From contig CANQVI010000010.1 of NCBI GenBank assembly GCA_947627255.1, positions 1 through 36,581 of the forward strand: a stretch of DNA of 36,581 bases. Reading direction: 5' to 3'. A program made the translations under genes and the position numbers. The notes beneath the pieces are model-generated. The model was given only the letters and a program-made list of their open reading frames with translations. It was not told the DNA's origin and ran no database searches. The DNA is from an uncultured Clostridia bacterium (GTDB lineage Bacteria > Bacillota > Clostridia > TANB77 > CAG-465). Of the stretch, positions 28,642 through 36,426 are shown one piece after another. Position 1 is the first letter of the stretch. Each line of letters begins with the position of its first letter.

Positions 28642-28698
28642 ATAAATTAACCCCCTACGATATTCTGTTTAAACAACGTTGCTATCTCTTCGTTTAAC

Positions 28699-28727
28699 AC
28701 TTTATCATAAATATATTTGTTTGTCTA
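28699..28727 (-). promoter_or_regulatory. Probable promoter of sepF
   Basis: TAGACA (28722-28727) and TAAAGT (28699-28704) with a 17-base spacer and TGA just before the -10. The same TAGACA/TGA style is found before ftsE. Confidence 0.6.
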
Positions 28728-28753
28728 CACTTTAACATTATTGTAACATTTTT

Positions 28754-29971
28754 TTAATTAAAATATGACATTGGATCAACTGAAACTCCATTTATTTTTA
28801 CTTCAAAATGTAAATGTGCACCATATGAATTTCCAGTATTTCCACTATAACCAATTATTTGACCTTGTGCAACAGTTTGTCCAGGACTTACAGCAACTGA
28901 AGATAAATGTGCATAATATGTATATATTCTTCTTCCTTTTGAATCTAGTCCATTATCTATTACTACATAATTACCATATCCATAGTTTGTCCTTGGTGTA
29001 AATGAATGATCTTTTACACCTGCAGAAGTGTATGGTCCACTAGGATCAGTTGTTACTGTCGAAGCAATTATTACTTTTCCAGAGGCAGCTGCCCATACTT
29101 GTGTTCCTATTGATACACCAATATCTGTTCCATAGTGTCCTACATATCCACCAAATCCACATGTTATTCTACTACTTACAGTAGGCCATACAAACACATC
29201 AGAAAAATATCCATTATGTTGACCATTTTGAGCAATAGCTTTTTCTCTTTCTACTGCTAATGCTTCATCTGCTTTTTGTTTTTTCTCTATAAGTATATCT
29301 TTTGAAGCTAATAACTTCTTTTCATCTAAGTTTAATGTATTAACTTTGCTCTCTTTTTGAGCCTTAGCACTTTCTAGTTCTTTTGTAGATTTTTCAACAT
29401 CATAACTTAATTGTTCTAATGCTAGTTTTCCTTCTTCAATATTTGTTTTTAAATAATCTACATACTCTTTTTGTGATTTCATATTTCCAATTAATGATTG
29501 ATCATATTCTAATATACTAGAATATACATTAAGTCTTGAGAAAAAGTCGCCGATTCCATTGGATGATACTAAAATTTCAAAAACACTTGGTATTCCATTT
29601 TCATATATTGCTCTTAGTCTTGTAGTATATACATCTTCTGCACTATTATATAACTGAGCTGAATTTTGTAATTCGTTTTGATATTTTTCTACTTGTGAAT
29701 TAATAGAGTCAACTTGACTTTGTAACCCGTCTAACTTTTCTGTATATGTAGCAATTTCAGCATCTAATTCATCAATTTCATTAAGATATCCTTCTACTTC
29801 GTTTCTTACAGAATCTATAGCTGCTTTATTAGCATCTAACTCCTTTTGAAGATCATTAGATTTTTTCAAAGCATCACTTAATGCATCAGCGTAGCATGTG
29901 TTAGTAATGTTTATACTAAGAATAACTGCACTCAGTGCTATTATGGCTCGTCCTACCTTTCTTTTTTTCAT
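28754..29971 (-). CDS. Secreted M23 peptidoglycan hydrolase with CwlO/PcsB-like coiled coil (copy 2)
   Basis: A 405-aa secreted protein: signal peptide (about residues 1-28, ending NTCYADA), a long coiled coil (about 30-245), and a C-terminal LytM/M23 zinc endopeptidase domain (about 270-405). The coiled-coil tip contains RLRAIYENGIPSVFEILVSS, as in CwlO and PcsB. Metal and catalytic residues are present: HYGTDIG, YAHLSS, and the HxH in GAHLHFEV. Relative to its upstream neighbour it has about 19 extra residues in the M23 domain (around TTDPSGPYTSAGVKDHS). FtsEX is known to activate such hydrolases in Bacillota, and ftsEX lies upstream in the same operon. AGGGGGAG precedes the ATG. No terminator was seen after it. 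Confidence 0.93.
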   Translation of the reverse strand: MKKRKVGRAIIALSAVILSINITNTCYADALSDALKKSNDLQKELDANKAAIDSVRNEVEGYLNEIDELDAEIATYTEKLDGLQSQVDSINSQVEKYQNELQNSAQLYNSAEDVYTTRLRAIYENGIPSVFEILVSSNGIGDFFSRLNVYSSILEYDQSLIGNMKSQKEYVDYLKTNIEEGKLALEQLSYDVEKSTKELESAKAQKESKVNTLNLDEKKLLASKDILIEKKQKADEALAVEREKAIAQNGQHNGYFSDVFVWPTVSSRITCGFGGYVGHYGTDIGVSIGTQVWAAASGKVIIASTVTTDPSGPYTSAGVKDHSFTPRTNYGYGNYVVIDNGLDSKGRRIYTYYAHLSSVAVSPGQTVAQGQIIGYSGNTGNSYGAHLHFEVKINGVSVDPMSYFN

Positions 29972-29991
29972 AAGCTCCCCCTCTTTTTATT

Positions 29992-31212
29992 TTAATAATA
30001 TGTAAATTCCACACTTGGGAATAATTGTAATGGATCTACTCTGTTTCCATTAATTCTAACTTCTAAATGTAAGTGTGGACCAGTTGAATTACCTGTTGTT
30101 CCAACATATCCTATTAGTTGTCCTTTTTCTACCTGTTCTCCTTCTTCTACTGCAAGTGAGCTGCAGTGTCCATATAAAGAGATATATGTAGAATTATCAT
30201 CTAAACATTCACCATGATTTATTATTATATAATTTCCATATCCATAATTACTATATCCAGATGTAGTAACTAGACCTGCTTGTATAGCATATATAGGTGT
30301 TCCATTTATTTCATATCCTGCAATATCTGCTCCAGTATGTGCACTACCTGCAGGGTCTACCAAATTATATACTTCACCAAATCTTGTTGTTATTATAGTA
30401 TAACCTGGTGTTGGATATGCAAAGTCTGTTCCTGTAAATGTAGATAAAGTTCCATTTAATTTTTGTTTTGCTACTTCATCTATTAATTTTGCTACTTCAT
30501 CATCTATATCTGTCATAGCTTGTTTTCTTCTTTGTGTAAGAAGTACAGAAGCATTTTGTAACTCCTCTACTTTATTTTCAAGTTCAGACATTTTATCTAC
30601 TTTTTCTTGTCTTTTTGTATCTAATTCTTCTTTTACAGATATTACTTCTTCTTTTAAAGCCTCTAGTTGTTTTTTATCTAACTCTATATCACCTTTTATA
30701 TAATTTATATAATTTTGCTTATCTTGATAAGTATTCATTAAAGTTTTATCATGTTCTAAAATCATACTATATATATTTAGTTTTATCATTAAATCTGTAA
30801 AACCATTTGATGTTATTATTAATTCGAATATACTAGGTATTCCATTTTCATATATTGACCTTAGCCTTTTAGCATATGTGCTATTTACAACACTATAATT
30901 TTCATTTGCACTTTCTAAGTCTTCTTGTAATTTTTCTAATCTTTCTTCTACTTCATCAATATTTTCTTCAATTCCTGCTAAATTTTTGCTATATGCTACA
31001 GCTTCACTATCAATTTGAGCTACATCATAAGCATAAAGCGCTAATTCTTTTTCTACTCCTGTTAATTGTTCTGCATTTTTTTGTTGTTCTCTTTTGACAT
31101 TTTCTAATTGTTCTTCATATTTAGATATTGTATCTGCACAATATACTATAGGAGATACAGATAAAAATAATATACTTACTATAGCTATATATCTTTTTAT
31201 CTTATTTAACAT
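29992..31212 (-). CDS. Secreted M23 peptidoglycan hydrolase with CwlO/PcsB-like coiled coil (copy 1)
   Basis: A 406-aa secreted protein with a signal peptide (about 1-25, ending SPIVYCAD), a coiled coil (about 28-240) and an M23 zinc endopeptidase domain (about 265-400). The tip motif RLRSIYENGIPSIFELIITS parallels the next gene. Zinc-site residues: AHTGADIAG, LYGHCSS, and GPHLHLEVRING. It starts ten bases after ftsX, with AGGAGG six bases before the ATG, and is followed 20 bases later by its paralogue. The coiled coil is the part that contacts FtsX in studied relatives, so this is the more likely direct FtsEX partner by position, although either could serve. It would cleave peptide crosslinks in the wall during division or elongation. 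Confidence 0.94.
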   Translation of the reverse strand: MLNKIKRYIAIVSILFLSVSPIVYCADTISKYEEQLENVKREQQKNAEQLTGVEKELALYAYDVAQIDSEAVAYSKNLAGIEENIDEVEERLEKLQEDLESANENYSVVNSTYAKRLRSIYENGIPSIFELIITSNGFTDLMIKLNIYSMILEHDKTLMNTYQDKQNYINYIKGDIELDKKQLEALKEEVISVKEELDTKRQEKVDKMSELENKVEELQNASVLLTQRRKQAMTDIDDEVAKLIDEVAKQKLNGTLSTFTGTDFAYPTPGYTIITTRFGEVYNLVDPAGSAHTGADIAGYEINGTPIYAIQAGLVTTSGYSNYGYGNYIIINHGECLDDNSTYISLYGHCSSLAVEEGEQVEKGQLIGYVGTTGNSTGPHLHLEVRINGNRVDPLQLFPSVEFTYY

Positions 31213-31222
31213 TTTTAGCCTC

Positions 31223-32110
31223 CTATACTTTTAAATATTTTTTTAGTGATACTGCGCTACCAAATATTCCTATAAATAGTCCCAATATTATATATGCTAA
31301 TAATATTTGATACCAAATAGTTGAATAAGGTATAAATTTAAATATTCCTAATGCATAACTAGAATTTAAAGCACCGTATATGTATACATATACTATTGAA
31401 ATTATAATAAAAGATATTAAAGCTGAAACTATTCCCATTATTGCGCCTTCAACAATAAATGGTTTTATAATAAAGCTATTAGTTGCTCCAATATATCTCA
31501 TTATAAATATTTCCCTTTTATTTGAATAAACTGCTAATTTAATTGTGTTAGAAATTATAAATACACTTACTACTAGTAATACTAATCCAACACCTAATAA
31601 GAAATAATTAGCTACTTTAGATATTGATATAACTGCATCTATTGTATCTGCATTGTATTTTACATTATATATTCCATCAATTTTTTCAACTTCTTCTTTA
31701 ATTCTATCTGCTTCTTCTATATTTGTAAATTTTACTATAAATGAAGCTGGAAATATATCTAAATTTTCTAATCCTTCAAGAAAATATTCTTGATCTTTAA
31801 ATTGTTCTCTAGCATCTTCATATGCCTCAGCTTTGTTCATATATTGAATTTCAGACACACCATCTATTAATTTTAATTCATCTTCCATATATGCTATGTC
31901 TTCATCTGTGGCCTTATCCTCAATAAATGCTTGTAATCCTTGCTCTAATCTTAATGTTTCTACATTTTTATTTACATTTTGTAAAATTATTATAAATATA
32001 CCTAAAATTAACATAGTAGCACAAATTATTAACATAGTAGAAATTGTTTTAGAGCCATGTTTATTTAAATTATCATAACCTTCTTTAATTAAATAAGTAT
32101 TTGTTGACAT
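31223..32110 (-). CDS. ftsX: Cell division ABC transporter-like permease FtsX
   Basis: FtsX, 295 aa, four transmembrane helices (about 23-45, 165-188, 210-235, 262-285) with a large extracellular loop between the first and second (about 46-163) that in other bacteria binds the hydrolase coiled coil. Typical parts: the N-terminal YLIKEGYDNLNKHGSKTIST, LVVSVFIISNTIKLAVYSNK, and EIFIMRYIGATNSFI. It lies two bases after ftsE, with GAGGGGTG eight bases before the ATG. The complex does not transport; it transmits ATP hydrolysis to wall hydrolases outside. Confidence 0.96.
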   Translation of the reverse strand: MSTNTYLIKEGYDNLNKHGSKTISTMLIICATMLILGIFIIILQNVNKNVETLRLEQGLQAFIEDKATDEDIAYMEDELKLIDGVSEIQYMNKAEAYEDAREQFKDQEYFLEGLENLDIFPASFIVKFTNIEEADRIKEEVEKIDGIYNVKYNADTIDAVISISKVANYFLLGVGLVLLVVSVFIISNTIKLAVYSNKREIFIMRYIGATNSFIIKPFIVEGAIMGIVSALISFIIISIVYVYIYGALNSSYALGIFKFIPYSTIWYQILLAYIILGLFIGIFGSAVSLKKYLKV

Positions 32111-32112
32111 CT

Positions 32113-32787
32113 TTAGTACACCCCTCTTACATCATCTTTTACAACTTTACCATGATCAAGAGCTATTACTCTTTTATTTAATTCATTTACTATATCTTTT
32201 GCATGAGTAACAACAAGAATAGTTGTTCCTCTTGAATTAATTTCAATTAAAGTTTTAAATATTTCTTCTGCTGTTTTAGGGTCTAAATTTCCTGTAGGTT
32301 CATCTGCTATAAGTATAGGTGGTTTAGTTGCAAGAGCCCTTGCAAGTGCAACTCTTTGTTGCTCACCACCAGATAATTGGTTTGGATAATAATTTTCTTT
32401 TCCAACAAGTCCTACCATTTGTAAAACAGATTTTAATTGTGTCTTTATATCTTTTTCAGGTGCTTCTATTACTCTAAGAGCAAAAATTATATTTTCAGCT
32501 ACTGTTCTATCATATAAAAGTCTAAAATCCTGAAACACAAATCCAATTTTTCTTCTTAAAAATGGTATATCTTTTTTCTTTATTCTTGTTATATCTTTAC
32601 CATCAATTAATATTTTGCCAGATGTTGGTTCTTCTTCTTTAATCATTAATTTTAAGAAAGTAGATTTACCTGATCCTGATGGTCCAACTAAGAAAGCAAA
32701 TTCGCCTTTTTCTATTCTTAAACTAACATTATCCATTGCACAAACGTCATGGTCATATTTCTTAACAACATTTACAAATTCTATCAT
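32113..32787 (-). CDS. ftsE: Cell division ATP-binding protein FtsE
   Basis: FtsE, 224 aa, the cytoplasmic ATPase partner of FtsX. It has Walker A GPSGSGKST (35-43), the Q-loop in FVFQDFRLL, signature LSGGEQQR (137-144), Walker B ILIADEPTGNLDP (157-169), and the H-loop in LVVTHAKDIV. The start is ATG 32787 with AAAGGA eight bases upstream; the open frame to 32817 is not supported. A promoter at 32830-32858 opens the operon ftsE-ftsX-M23-M23. ruvA ends 78 bases upstream. Confidence 0.97.
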   Translation of the reverse strand: MIEFVNVVKKYDHDVCAMDNVSLRIEKGEFAFLVGPSGSGKSTFLKLMIKEEEPTSGKILIDGKDITRIKKKDIPFLRRKIGFVFQDFRLLYDRTVAENIIFALRVIEAPEKDIKTQLKSVLQMVGLVGKENYYPNQLSGGEQQRVALARALATKPPILIADEPTGNLDPKTAEEIFKTLIEINSRGTTILVVTHAKDIVNELNKRVIALDHGKVVKDDVRGVY

Positions 32788-32829
32788 TTGTTTATTCCTT
32801 TCATATATCAAATACACTCTTCCATTTAA

Positions 32830-32858
32830 ATATTATCACAAACGACTTTTTTTGTCTA
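32830..32858 (-). promoter_or_regulatory. Promoter of the ftsEX operon
   Basis: TAGACA (32853-32858) and TAATAT (32830-32835) with a 17-base spacer and TGA before the -10. It starts just after the ruvA stop codon. Confidence 0.6.
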
Positions 32859-32865
32859 CCTTGTT

Positions 32866-33456
32866 CTACATATTTTGCATTTCTTTAAGCACTTTACGTA
32901 TTATTGTTTCAACACTGTCATTTGATAAGTCTAACTTATTTACAACCTCTTTTATCTGTTTTTGAGTATATCCTAATACTTCAAGAGCAGTAATTGCTTC
33001 TTCTATATTTTTATTATCTGCTATTTTTACCTTAGTATTAACAACATCTACTTGCTCTTTTAAAACTTTATCTTTAAGCTCAAAAATTATCTTTTGCGCC
33101 ATTTTTGGACCAATTCCAGGTACACTTTTTAGTGCAGCAACATTTTCAGTAGCAATAGCTACACCTAAACTTTCTGTATCAACATTAGAAATTATACCAA
33201 GTGCTACTCTAGGTCCTACACCACTTACAGTTATTAGCTTTTTAAAAAAGTTTAAACTTTCATTAGATTTAAATCCAAATAATCTCATATCGTCTTCTCT
33301 TACATGTAAGTATGTATATATCTTAACTTCATCATTTAAAGTTAGTGTTAATATTTCTGATTCAGGCATAAATATCTCATATCCTATTGAATTTACATCA
33401 ATTATTATTTTATCCTTGTATATATTTTCTATTCTTCCTTTAAAAAAAGCGTACAT
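32866..33456 (-). CDS. ruvA: Holliday junction helicase subunit RuvA
   Basis: RuvA, 196 aa, binds four-way junctions as a tetramer and loads RuvB. The N-terminal OB fold begins MYAFFKGRIENI. The tandem helix-hairpin-helix motifs are VSGVGPRVALGIIS and VPGIGPKMAQKIIFELKDK. Domain III (about 148-196), which contacts RuvB, ends AITALEVLGYTQKQIKEVV. The start is ATG 33456 with GAGGTG six bases upstream, not the GTG at 33465, which lies in that ribosome site. ruvB and ruvC are not adjacent, unlike the usual ruvAB order. A strong promoter overlaps the end of the upstream small ORF. Confidence 0.97.
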   Translation of the reverse strand: MYAFFKGRIENIYKDKIIIDVNSIGYEIFMPESEILTLTLNDEVKIYTYLHVREDDMRLFGFKSNESLNFFKKLITVSGVGPRVALGIISNVDTESLGVAIATENVAALKSVPGIGPKMAQKIIFELKDKVLKEQVDVVNTKVKIADNKNIEEAITALEVLGYTQKQIKEVVNKLDLSNDSVETIIRKVLKEMQNM

Positions 33457-33474
33457 ACATTTCACCTCTGATAT

Positions 33475-33503
33475 ATTTTACACAAAAGTAAAATTAATGT
33501 CAA
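33475..33503 (-). promoter_or_regulatory. Strong promoter of ruvA
   Basis: TTGACA (33498-33503) and TAAAAT (33475-33480) with a 17-base spacer. The TGA stop codon of the upstream small ORF lies inside the -35. Confidence 0.8.
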
Positions 33504-33727
33504 TTTATTCTCACGTTATCTACTATGTCTAATATTGCGTTATAATCTCCACACATTATTTTATTTATTATCTCTTTCTTTTCCACATAATCCACATTTT
33601 CTTTTACAAGAGTTATTTTAAGTTCACTTTTATTATTTTTTTCTTCATATAAAAAGTAATAGTTATTCATTAAAAAACATATACAAAAAATACCAATTAT
33701 AGATATTAAAAAAATAATATAATTCAT
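33500..33727 (-). CDS. Small single-pass membrane protein, unknown
   Basis: A 75-aa protein. One N-terminal membrane helix (IIFLISIIGIFCICFLM, about residues 4-20) is followed by a charged, mostly hydrophilic tail (KSELKITLVKENVDYVEKKE). No family was recognised. Support for it being real: AGGTG five bases before the ATG, a TTAACA-N17-TATAAT promoter just upstream, and a fit between two transcription signals. It lies directly before ruvA and could be co-transcribed with it in addition to ruvA's own promoter. Function unknown. Confidence 0.65.
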   Translation of the reverse strand: MNYIIFLISIIGIFCICFLMNNYYFLYEEKNNKSELKITLVKENVDYVEKKEIINKIMCGDYNAILDIVDNVRIN

Positions 33728-33742
33728 AATATCACCTAATGT

Positions 33743-33771
33743 ATTATATTATTTTTAAAATATATTGTTAA
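33743..33771 (-). promoter_or_regulatory. Promoter of the small membrane ORF
   Basis: TTAACA (33766-33771) and TATAAT (33743-33748) with a 17-base spacer on the minus strand. Confidence 0.65.
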
Positions 33772-33772
33772 C

Positions 33773-33805
33773 AAAATGAAAGTGGGTCACAATTAAGTAA
33801 CCCAC
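33773..33805 (-). terminator. Intrinsic terminator after the 179-aa gene
   Basis: GTGGGTTAC and GTGACCCAC arms (one G-U pair) with a six-base loop; TTTCATTTT follows on the minus strand. The T-tract is interrupted. Confidence 0.75.
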
Positions 33806-33812
33806 AATCTTT

Positions 33813-34352
33813 TTAGAAGCTTCTTGATACATTGAACTCGATAACAAAGAAGTTGTACTTTGTATCAAAAAGAAGGTATGCTTTATCACGCACATCAACC
33901 TCTGGTACTACTTCTTTAACAGAAAGTACTTTTAAGAAGCTCTTTTCATCTTCGATAAAAAGAGGGGAAGTCTTAAGATTTCTCTTAAGTAATGCATTAC
34001 CACTTATCTTCTCGAAGTTTTCCATTTTCTCGTTTAAAAGAAAATTAGAATCAATTACAACAGCACTATACTGTTCATTGTTTTCTCCGTAGAAAGTAGT
34101 ATAATCTTCCTCAGACTCAATTACTTCAGGGATATCAGAAAATTTAAATCTTCTTTCAAATTCTTTTCTTTCTTCTTCCCTTTCTGCTTCTCTTTGAGCT
34201 CTTTTTGCTTCCTTTGCTTCAAGTTTTCTTGCCTTCTTTTGTATTTTAATTTCCTCCTGTTCCTCGATTGCTTTTAAAGCATCCTTTCTGTAATCTCCTT
34301 GTAGTGCGAAGTTAACTGCTCCTTCTTTCATTTTTCTTAATACATTAGCCAT
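33813..34352 (-). CDS. Unknown 179-aa protein with charged helical N-terminus
   Basis: I do not recognise this protein. Residues 1-25 (MANVLRKMKEGAVNFALQGD) are followed by a very charged helix, probably coiled coil (about 26-70, KKARKLEAKEAKRAQREAER). The C-terminal part (about 75-179) looks like a mixed beta domain (TSPLFIEDEKSFLKVLSV; AYLLFDTKYNFFVIEFNV). No signal peptide or membrane helix is seen. Codon use differs from neighbours: many C- or G-ending codons (TTC, AAG, AAC, GAG, TAC), as in highly expressed genes or transferred ones. Its promoter is a perfect consensus with an extended -10, and its leader of about 120 bases folds into a large hairpin. This suggests an abundant or specially controlled protein. 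The ribosome site (AAAGG/GGTG region) is weak. Confidence 0.75.
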   Translation of the reverse strand: MANVLRKMKEGAVNFALQGDYRKDALKAIEEQEEIKIQKKARKLEAKEAKRAQREAEREEERKEFERRFKFSDIPEVIESEEDYTTFYGENNEQYSAVVIDSNFLLNEKMENFEKISGNALLKRNLKTSPLFIEDEKSFLKVLSVKEVVPEVDVRDKAYLLFDTKYNFFVIEFNVSRSF

Positions 34353-34402
34353 AATAACACCAACCTTTCTAAAAATTTAATTAATAAATATGTTTCTGCA
34401 AA

Positions 34403-34457
34403 TGCATAGAATCTGATTGCTGTATGGCTAAAACAGCTTTTCTAATCAGATAAGCAT
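34403..34457 (-). promoter_or_regulatory. Structured 5' leader hairpin of the 179-aa gene
   Basis: Arms ATCTGATT and AATCAGAT (34411-34418 and 34444-34451) continue inward as GCTGT and ACAGC after a six-base bulge on one side, with a nine-base loop. Outside, ATGC and GCAT can add four pairs. No T-run follows, so it is not a terminator. It matches no riboswitch class I know. Confidence 0.55.
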
Positions 34458-34479
34458 AAACAAAATCATATCTATAAAT

Positions 34480-34508
34480 ATTATACCACGTTTATTGCTT
34501 TATGTCAA
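34480..34508 (-). promoter_or_regulatory. Perfect consensus promoter of the 179-aa gene
   Basis: TTGACA (34503-34508) and TATAAT (34480-34485) on the minus strand with a 17-base spacer and TGG directly before the -10. The expected leader is about 120 bases. Confidence 0.9.
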
Positions 34509-34598
34509 TTTAATATGTATTTTAATATACGTGTATTTATGTATTTTTAGTAGGTTAAGAAATACTAATATATATTTTAAAAAACTTGTATTAACATA

Positions 34599-34628
34599 TT
34601 TACTTTATACAATTATTTATGATATTAT
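34599..34628 (+). promoter_or_regulatory. Possible promoter of the DUF6056-like gene
   Basis: TTTACT (34599-34604) and TATTAT (34623-34628) with an 18-base spacer and TGA before the -10. Other AT-rich matches nearby are almost as good. Confidence 0.35.
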
Positions 34629-34652
34629 AAATATATAATTTTAGGAGGTTCT

Positions 34653-36269
34653 ATGCTAGAAAAAATTAAAAAGAATAAAGGTATTATTATATCTTTTATA
34701 CTAATATATATTGGTATGTTCATTATTTGTAAATATAATATGTTTGCACAAGATGAATATAACTATAGTCATATTGCTTGGACTAATCAAAAGCTATCAT
34801 CATTTAGTGATATTGTAAAATCACAAATAGATATATACAAAAATTGGAGTGGAAGAATACCAGTTCTCGGTATGGTTCAAGTATTTCTTTATATAGGTAA
34901 AATTTTTTATGATATCATTAACCCTATAATATTTATTTTGTTTATTATAATGCTAATTAAAGCAGCAAATGTAAAAGTAGATGAAAAAAATATATTTATT
35001 ATATTACTATTTTCAATTTTTGGTGCATATAAATTTTGGGAGAAATATATATGGATTTCTGGAAGTTTAAATTATCTATGGCCGGTTACTCTTATGCTAA
35101 TTGTAATATATTATATATATAATATGATAGTTAATGATAAAAAAACAAATGTTATTAATACTATTGTGCTACTTATATCATCTTTCTTTGCTGGATGGTC
35201 TCATGAGAATGTGGCTTTTGTTTTAGGTTCATTTATAATATTTGTTTGCTTATTTAATATAAAGAAAATACTATCTTTAAATAATAGTGCAAAAATTAAA
35301 TTGATTGCATCAATATTATTATTTGGTATAGGAGCTATACTACTTATCTTCTGTCCAGGTAACTTTGGAAGATTAGGAGATACTGAAAGAAGCGTTACTT
35401 TACTTCCTGTATTAAAAAATATTTTAGCCTTATACAAAATAATAATACTTTATATTGTTACTATTTTGATACTTAAAAAATCTAACAAAGTAAAACAAAA
35501 ATATGATGTAAATACTATATTAAAACAACAAATACATTATTTTATTTTCCCTATAATACTAGCTCTAATTCCTATGATAATTATTGCAGAATTTCCAATA
35601 AGAGCAGCACTCGCATATGAAGTATTATTATATATACTAATACTTAAAAATTTAGATATAATATTTAAATCATTTGAAAATAAAAAGATTAAAAAACGTA
35701 TTACTGCTACAGTTATACTAATATCTATATTGTTGTTATATTCAAAATCACTATTTGCTTTTATTTACTTAAGACCATATAAAGAAAAAATTGAAAATCA
35801 AATATCGCAAGAGAAACAATTAGGTAAAAATGATATTATAATATCTCAATTTGAAAATCTAAATTTAGCTAAAATAATAGGGGTATATATGGATATTTTC
35901 CCAAAAGCCACTGATACTTCAATTATTAATTCATATATGTCTACATACTATGATATCAATACTATAACTGCAATAGAAGATGGTTATGCACAAATTGAAA
36001 TAGATATAAAAGATGAAGCCGAAATTACAGAATATAGTGTAAAAGATAAAAATACAGATAAAACAATTACTAATAGAATAGTTGATGTAGAATTGCCTAT
36101 GCCACAAACTAGCATGTTAAATAGAATAATATTTAATATTCCAGTTGATCAACTAAATAACGTATATATAGATTTACCTAATAATATTAAAGATAATATC
36201 ACAGATATAAAAGTTAAGACATTAAGTGATATACCAGAAATAAACAAATATAATTTAATTGAAAAATAA
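34653..36269 (+). CDS. DUF6056-like polytopic membrane protein
   Basis: A 538-aa integral membrane protein and the only gene on the plus strand. About ten hydrophobic helices lie between residues 10 and 375 (for example GIIISFILIYIGMFIICKY; IFILFIIMLIKA; FIIFVCLFNI). The first external loop has DEYNYSHIAWTNQK and NWSGRIPVLGMVQ, and a later loop has SHENVAFVLG; these match the pattern of DUF6056 proteins. The last 160 residues form a soluble domain. The acidic residue after the first helix and the fold layout resemble GT-C glycosyltransferases, so a role in surface glycans is possible but not established. AGGAGG is four bases before the ATG, and a strong terminator follows. It is a single-gene unit. 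Confidence 0.8.
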   Translation: MLEKIKKNKGIIISFILIYIGMFIICKYNMFAQDEYNYSHIAWTNQKLSSFSDIVKSQIDIYKNWSGRIPVLGMVQVFLYIGKIFYDIINPIIFILFIIMLIKAANVKVDEKNIFIILLFSIFGAYKFWEKYIWISGSLNYLWPVTLMLIVIYYIYNMIVNDKKTNVINTIVLLISSFFAGWSHENVAFVLGSFIIFVCLFNIKKILSLNNSAKIKLIASILLFGIGAILLIFCPGNFGRLGDTERSVTLLPVLKNILALYKIIILYIVTILILKKSNKVKQKYDVNTILKQQIHYFIFPIILALIPMIIIAEFPIRAALAYEVLLYILILKNLDIIFKSFENKKIKKRITATVILISILLLYSKSLFAFIYLRPYKEKIENQISQEKQLGKNDIIISQFENLNLAKIIGVYMDIFPKATDTSIINSYMSTYYDINTITAIEDGYAQIEIDIKDEAEITEYSVKDKNTDKTITNRIVDVELPMPQTSMLNRIIFNIPVDQLNNVYIDLPNNIKDNITDIKVKTLSDIPEINKYNLIEK

Positions 36270-36296
36270 AAACTACGGGCAAACCCGTAGTTTTTT
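36267..36296 (+). terminator. Intrinsic terminator after the DUF6056-like gene
   Basis: AACTACGGG and CCCGTAGTT arms with a four-base loop, followed by six T residues in total on the plus strand. A residues on the other side would let it also stop the leftward helicase transcript. Confidence 0.93.
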
Positions 36297-36426
36297 GAAC
36301 TCTATAAAATACACTATCACGAGCAATCACATAAAAGATATCTTTTTGATGGCAACCGTGCTTTATTATTTTCCAAACCTAAGTCATCATATTTTCTTTT
36401 AATTAATTTCTTATATATTCTAAGTC

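Larger units (their letters stand above)
34353..34652. other. Divergent intergenic region of 300 bases
   Basis: No gene is seen. It holds the consensus leftward promoter and structured leader of the 179-aa gene, and AT-rich DNA with a weaker rightward promoter for the DUF6056-like gene. About 34520-34590 shows no recognisable feature. Confidence 0.6.

Noticed and set aside
34403-34457. Known riboswitch or T-box in the leader of the 179-aa gene
   Set aside because: No T-box sequence, terminator/antiterminator pair or known riboswitch core could be recognised.
36297-36426. Non-coding RNA around the AAAAGATATCTTTT palindrome near 36340
   Set aside because: Pairing beyond the palindrome is patchy and there is no promoter or clear terminator belonging to it.
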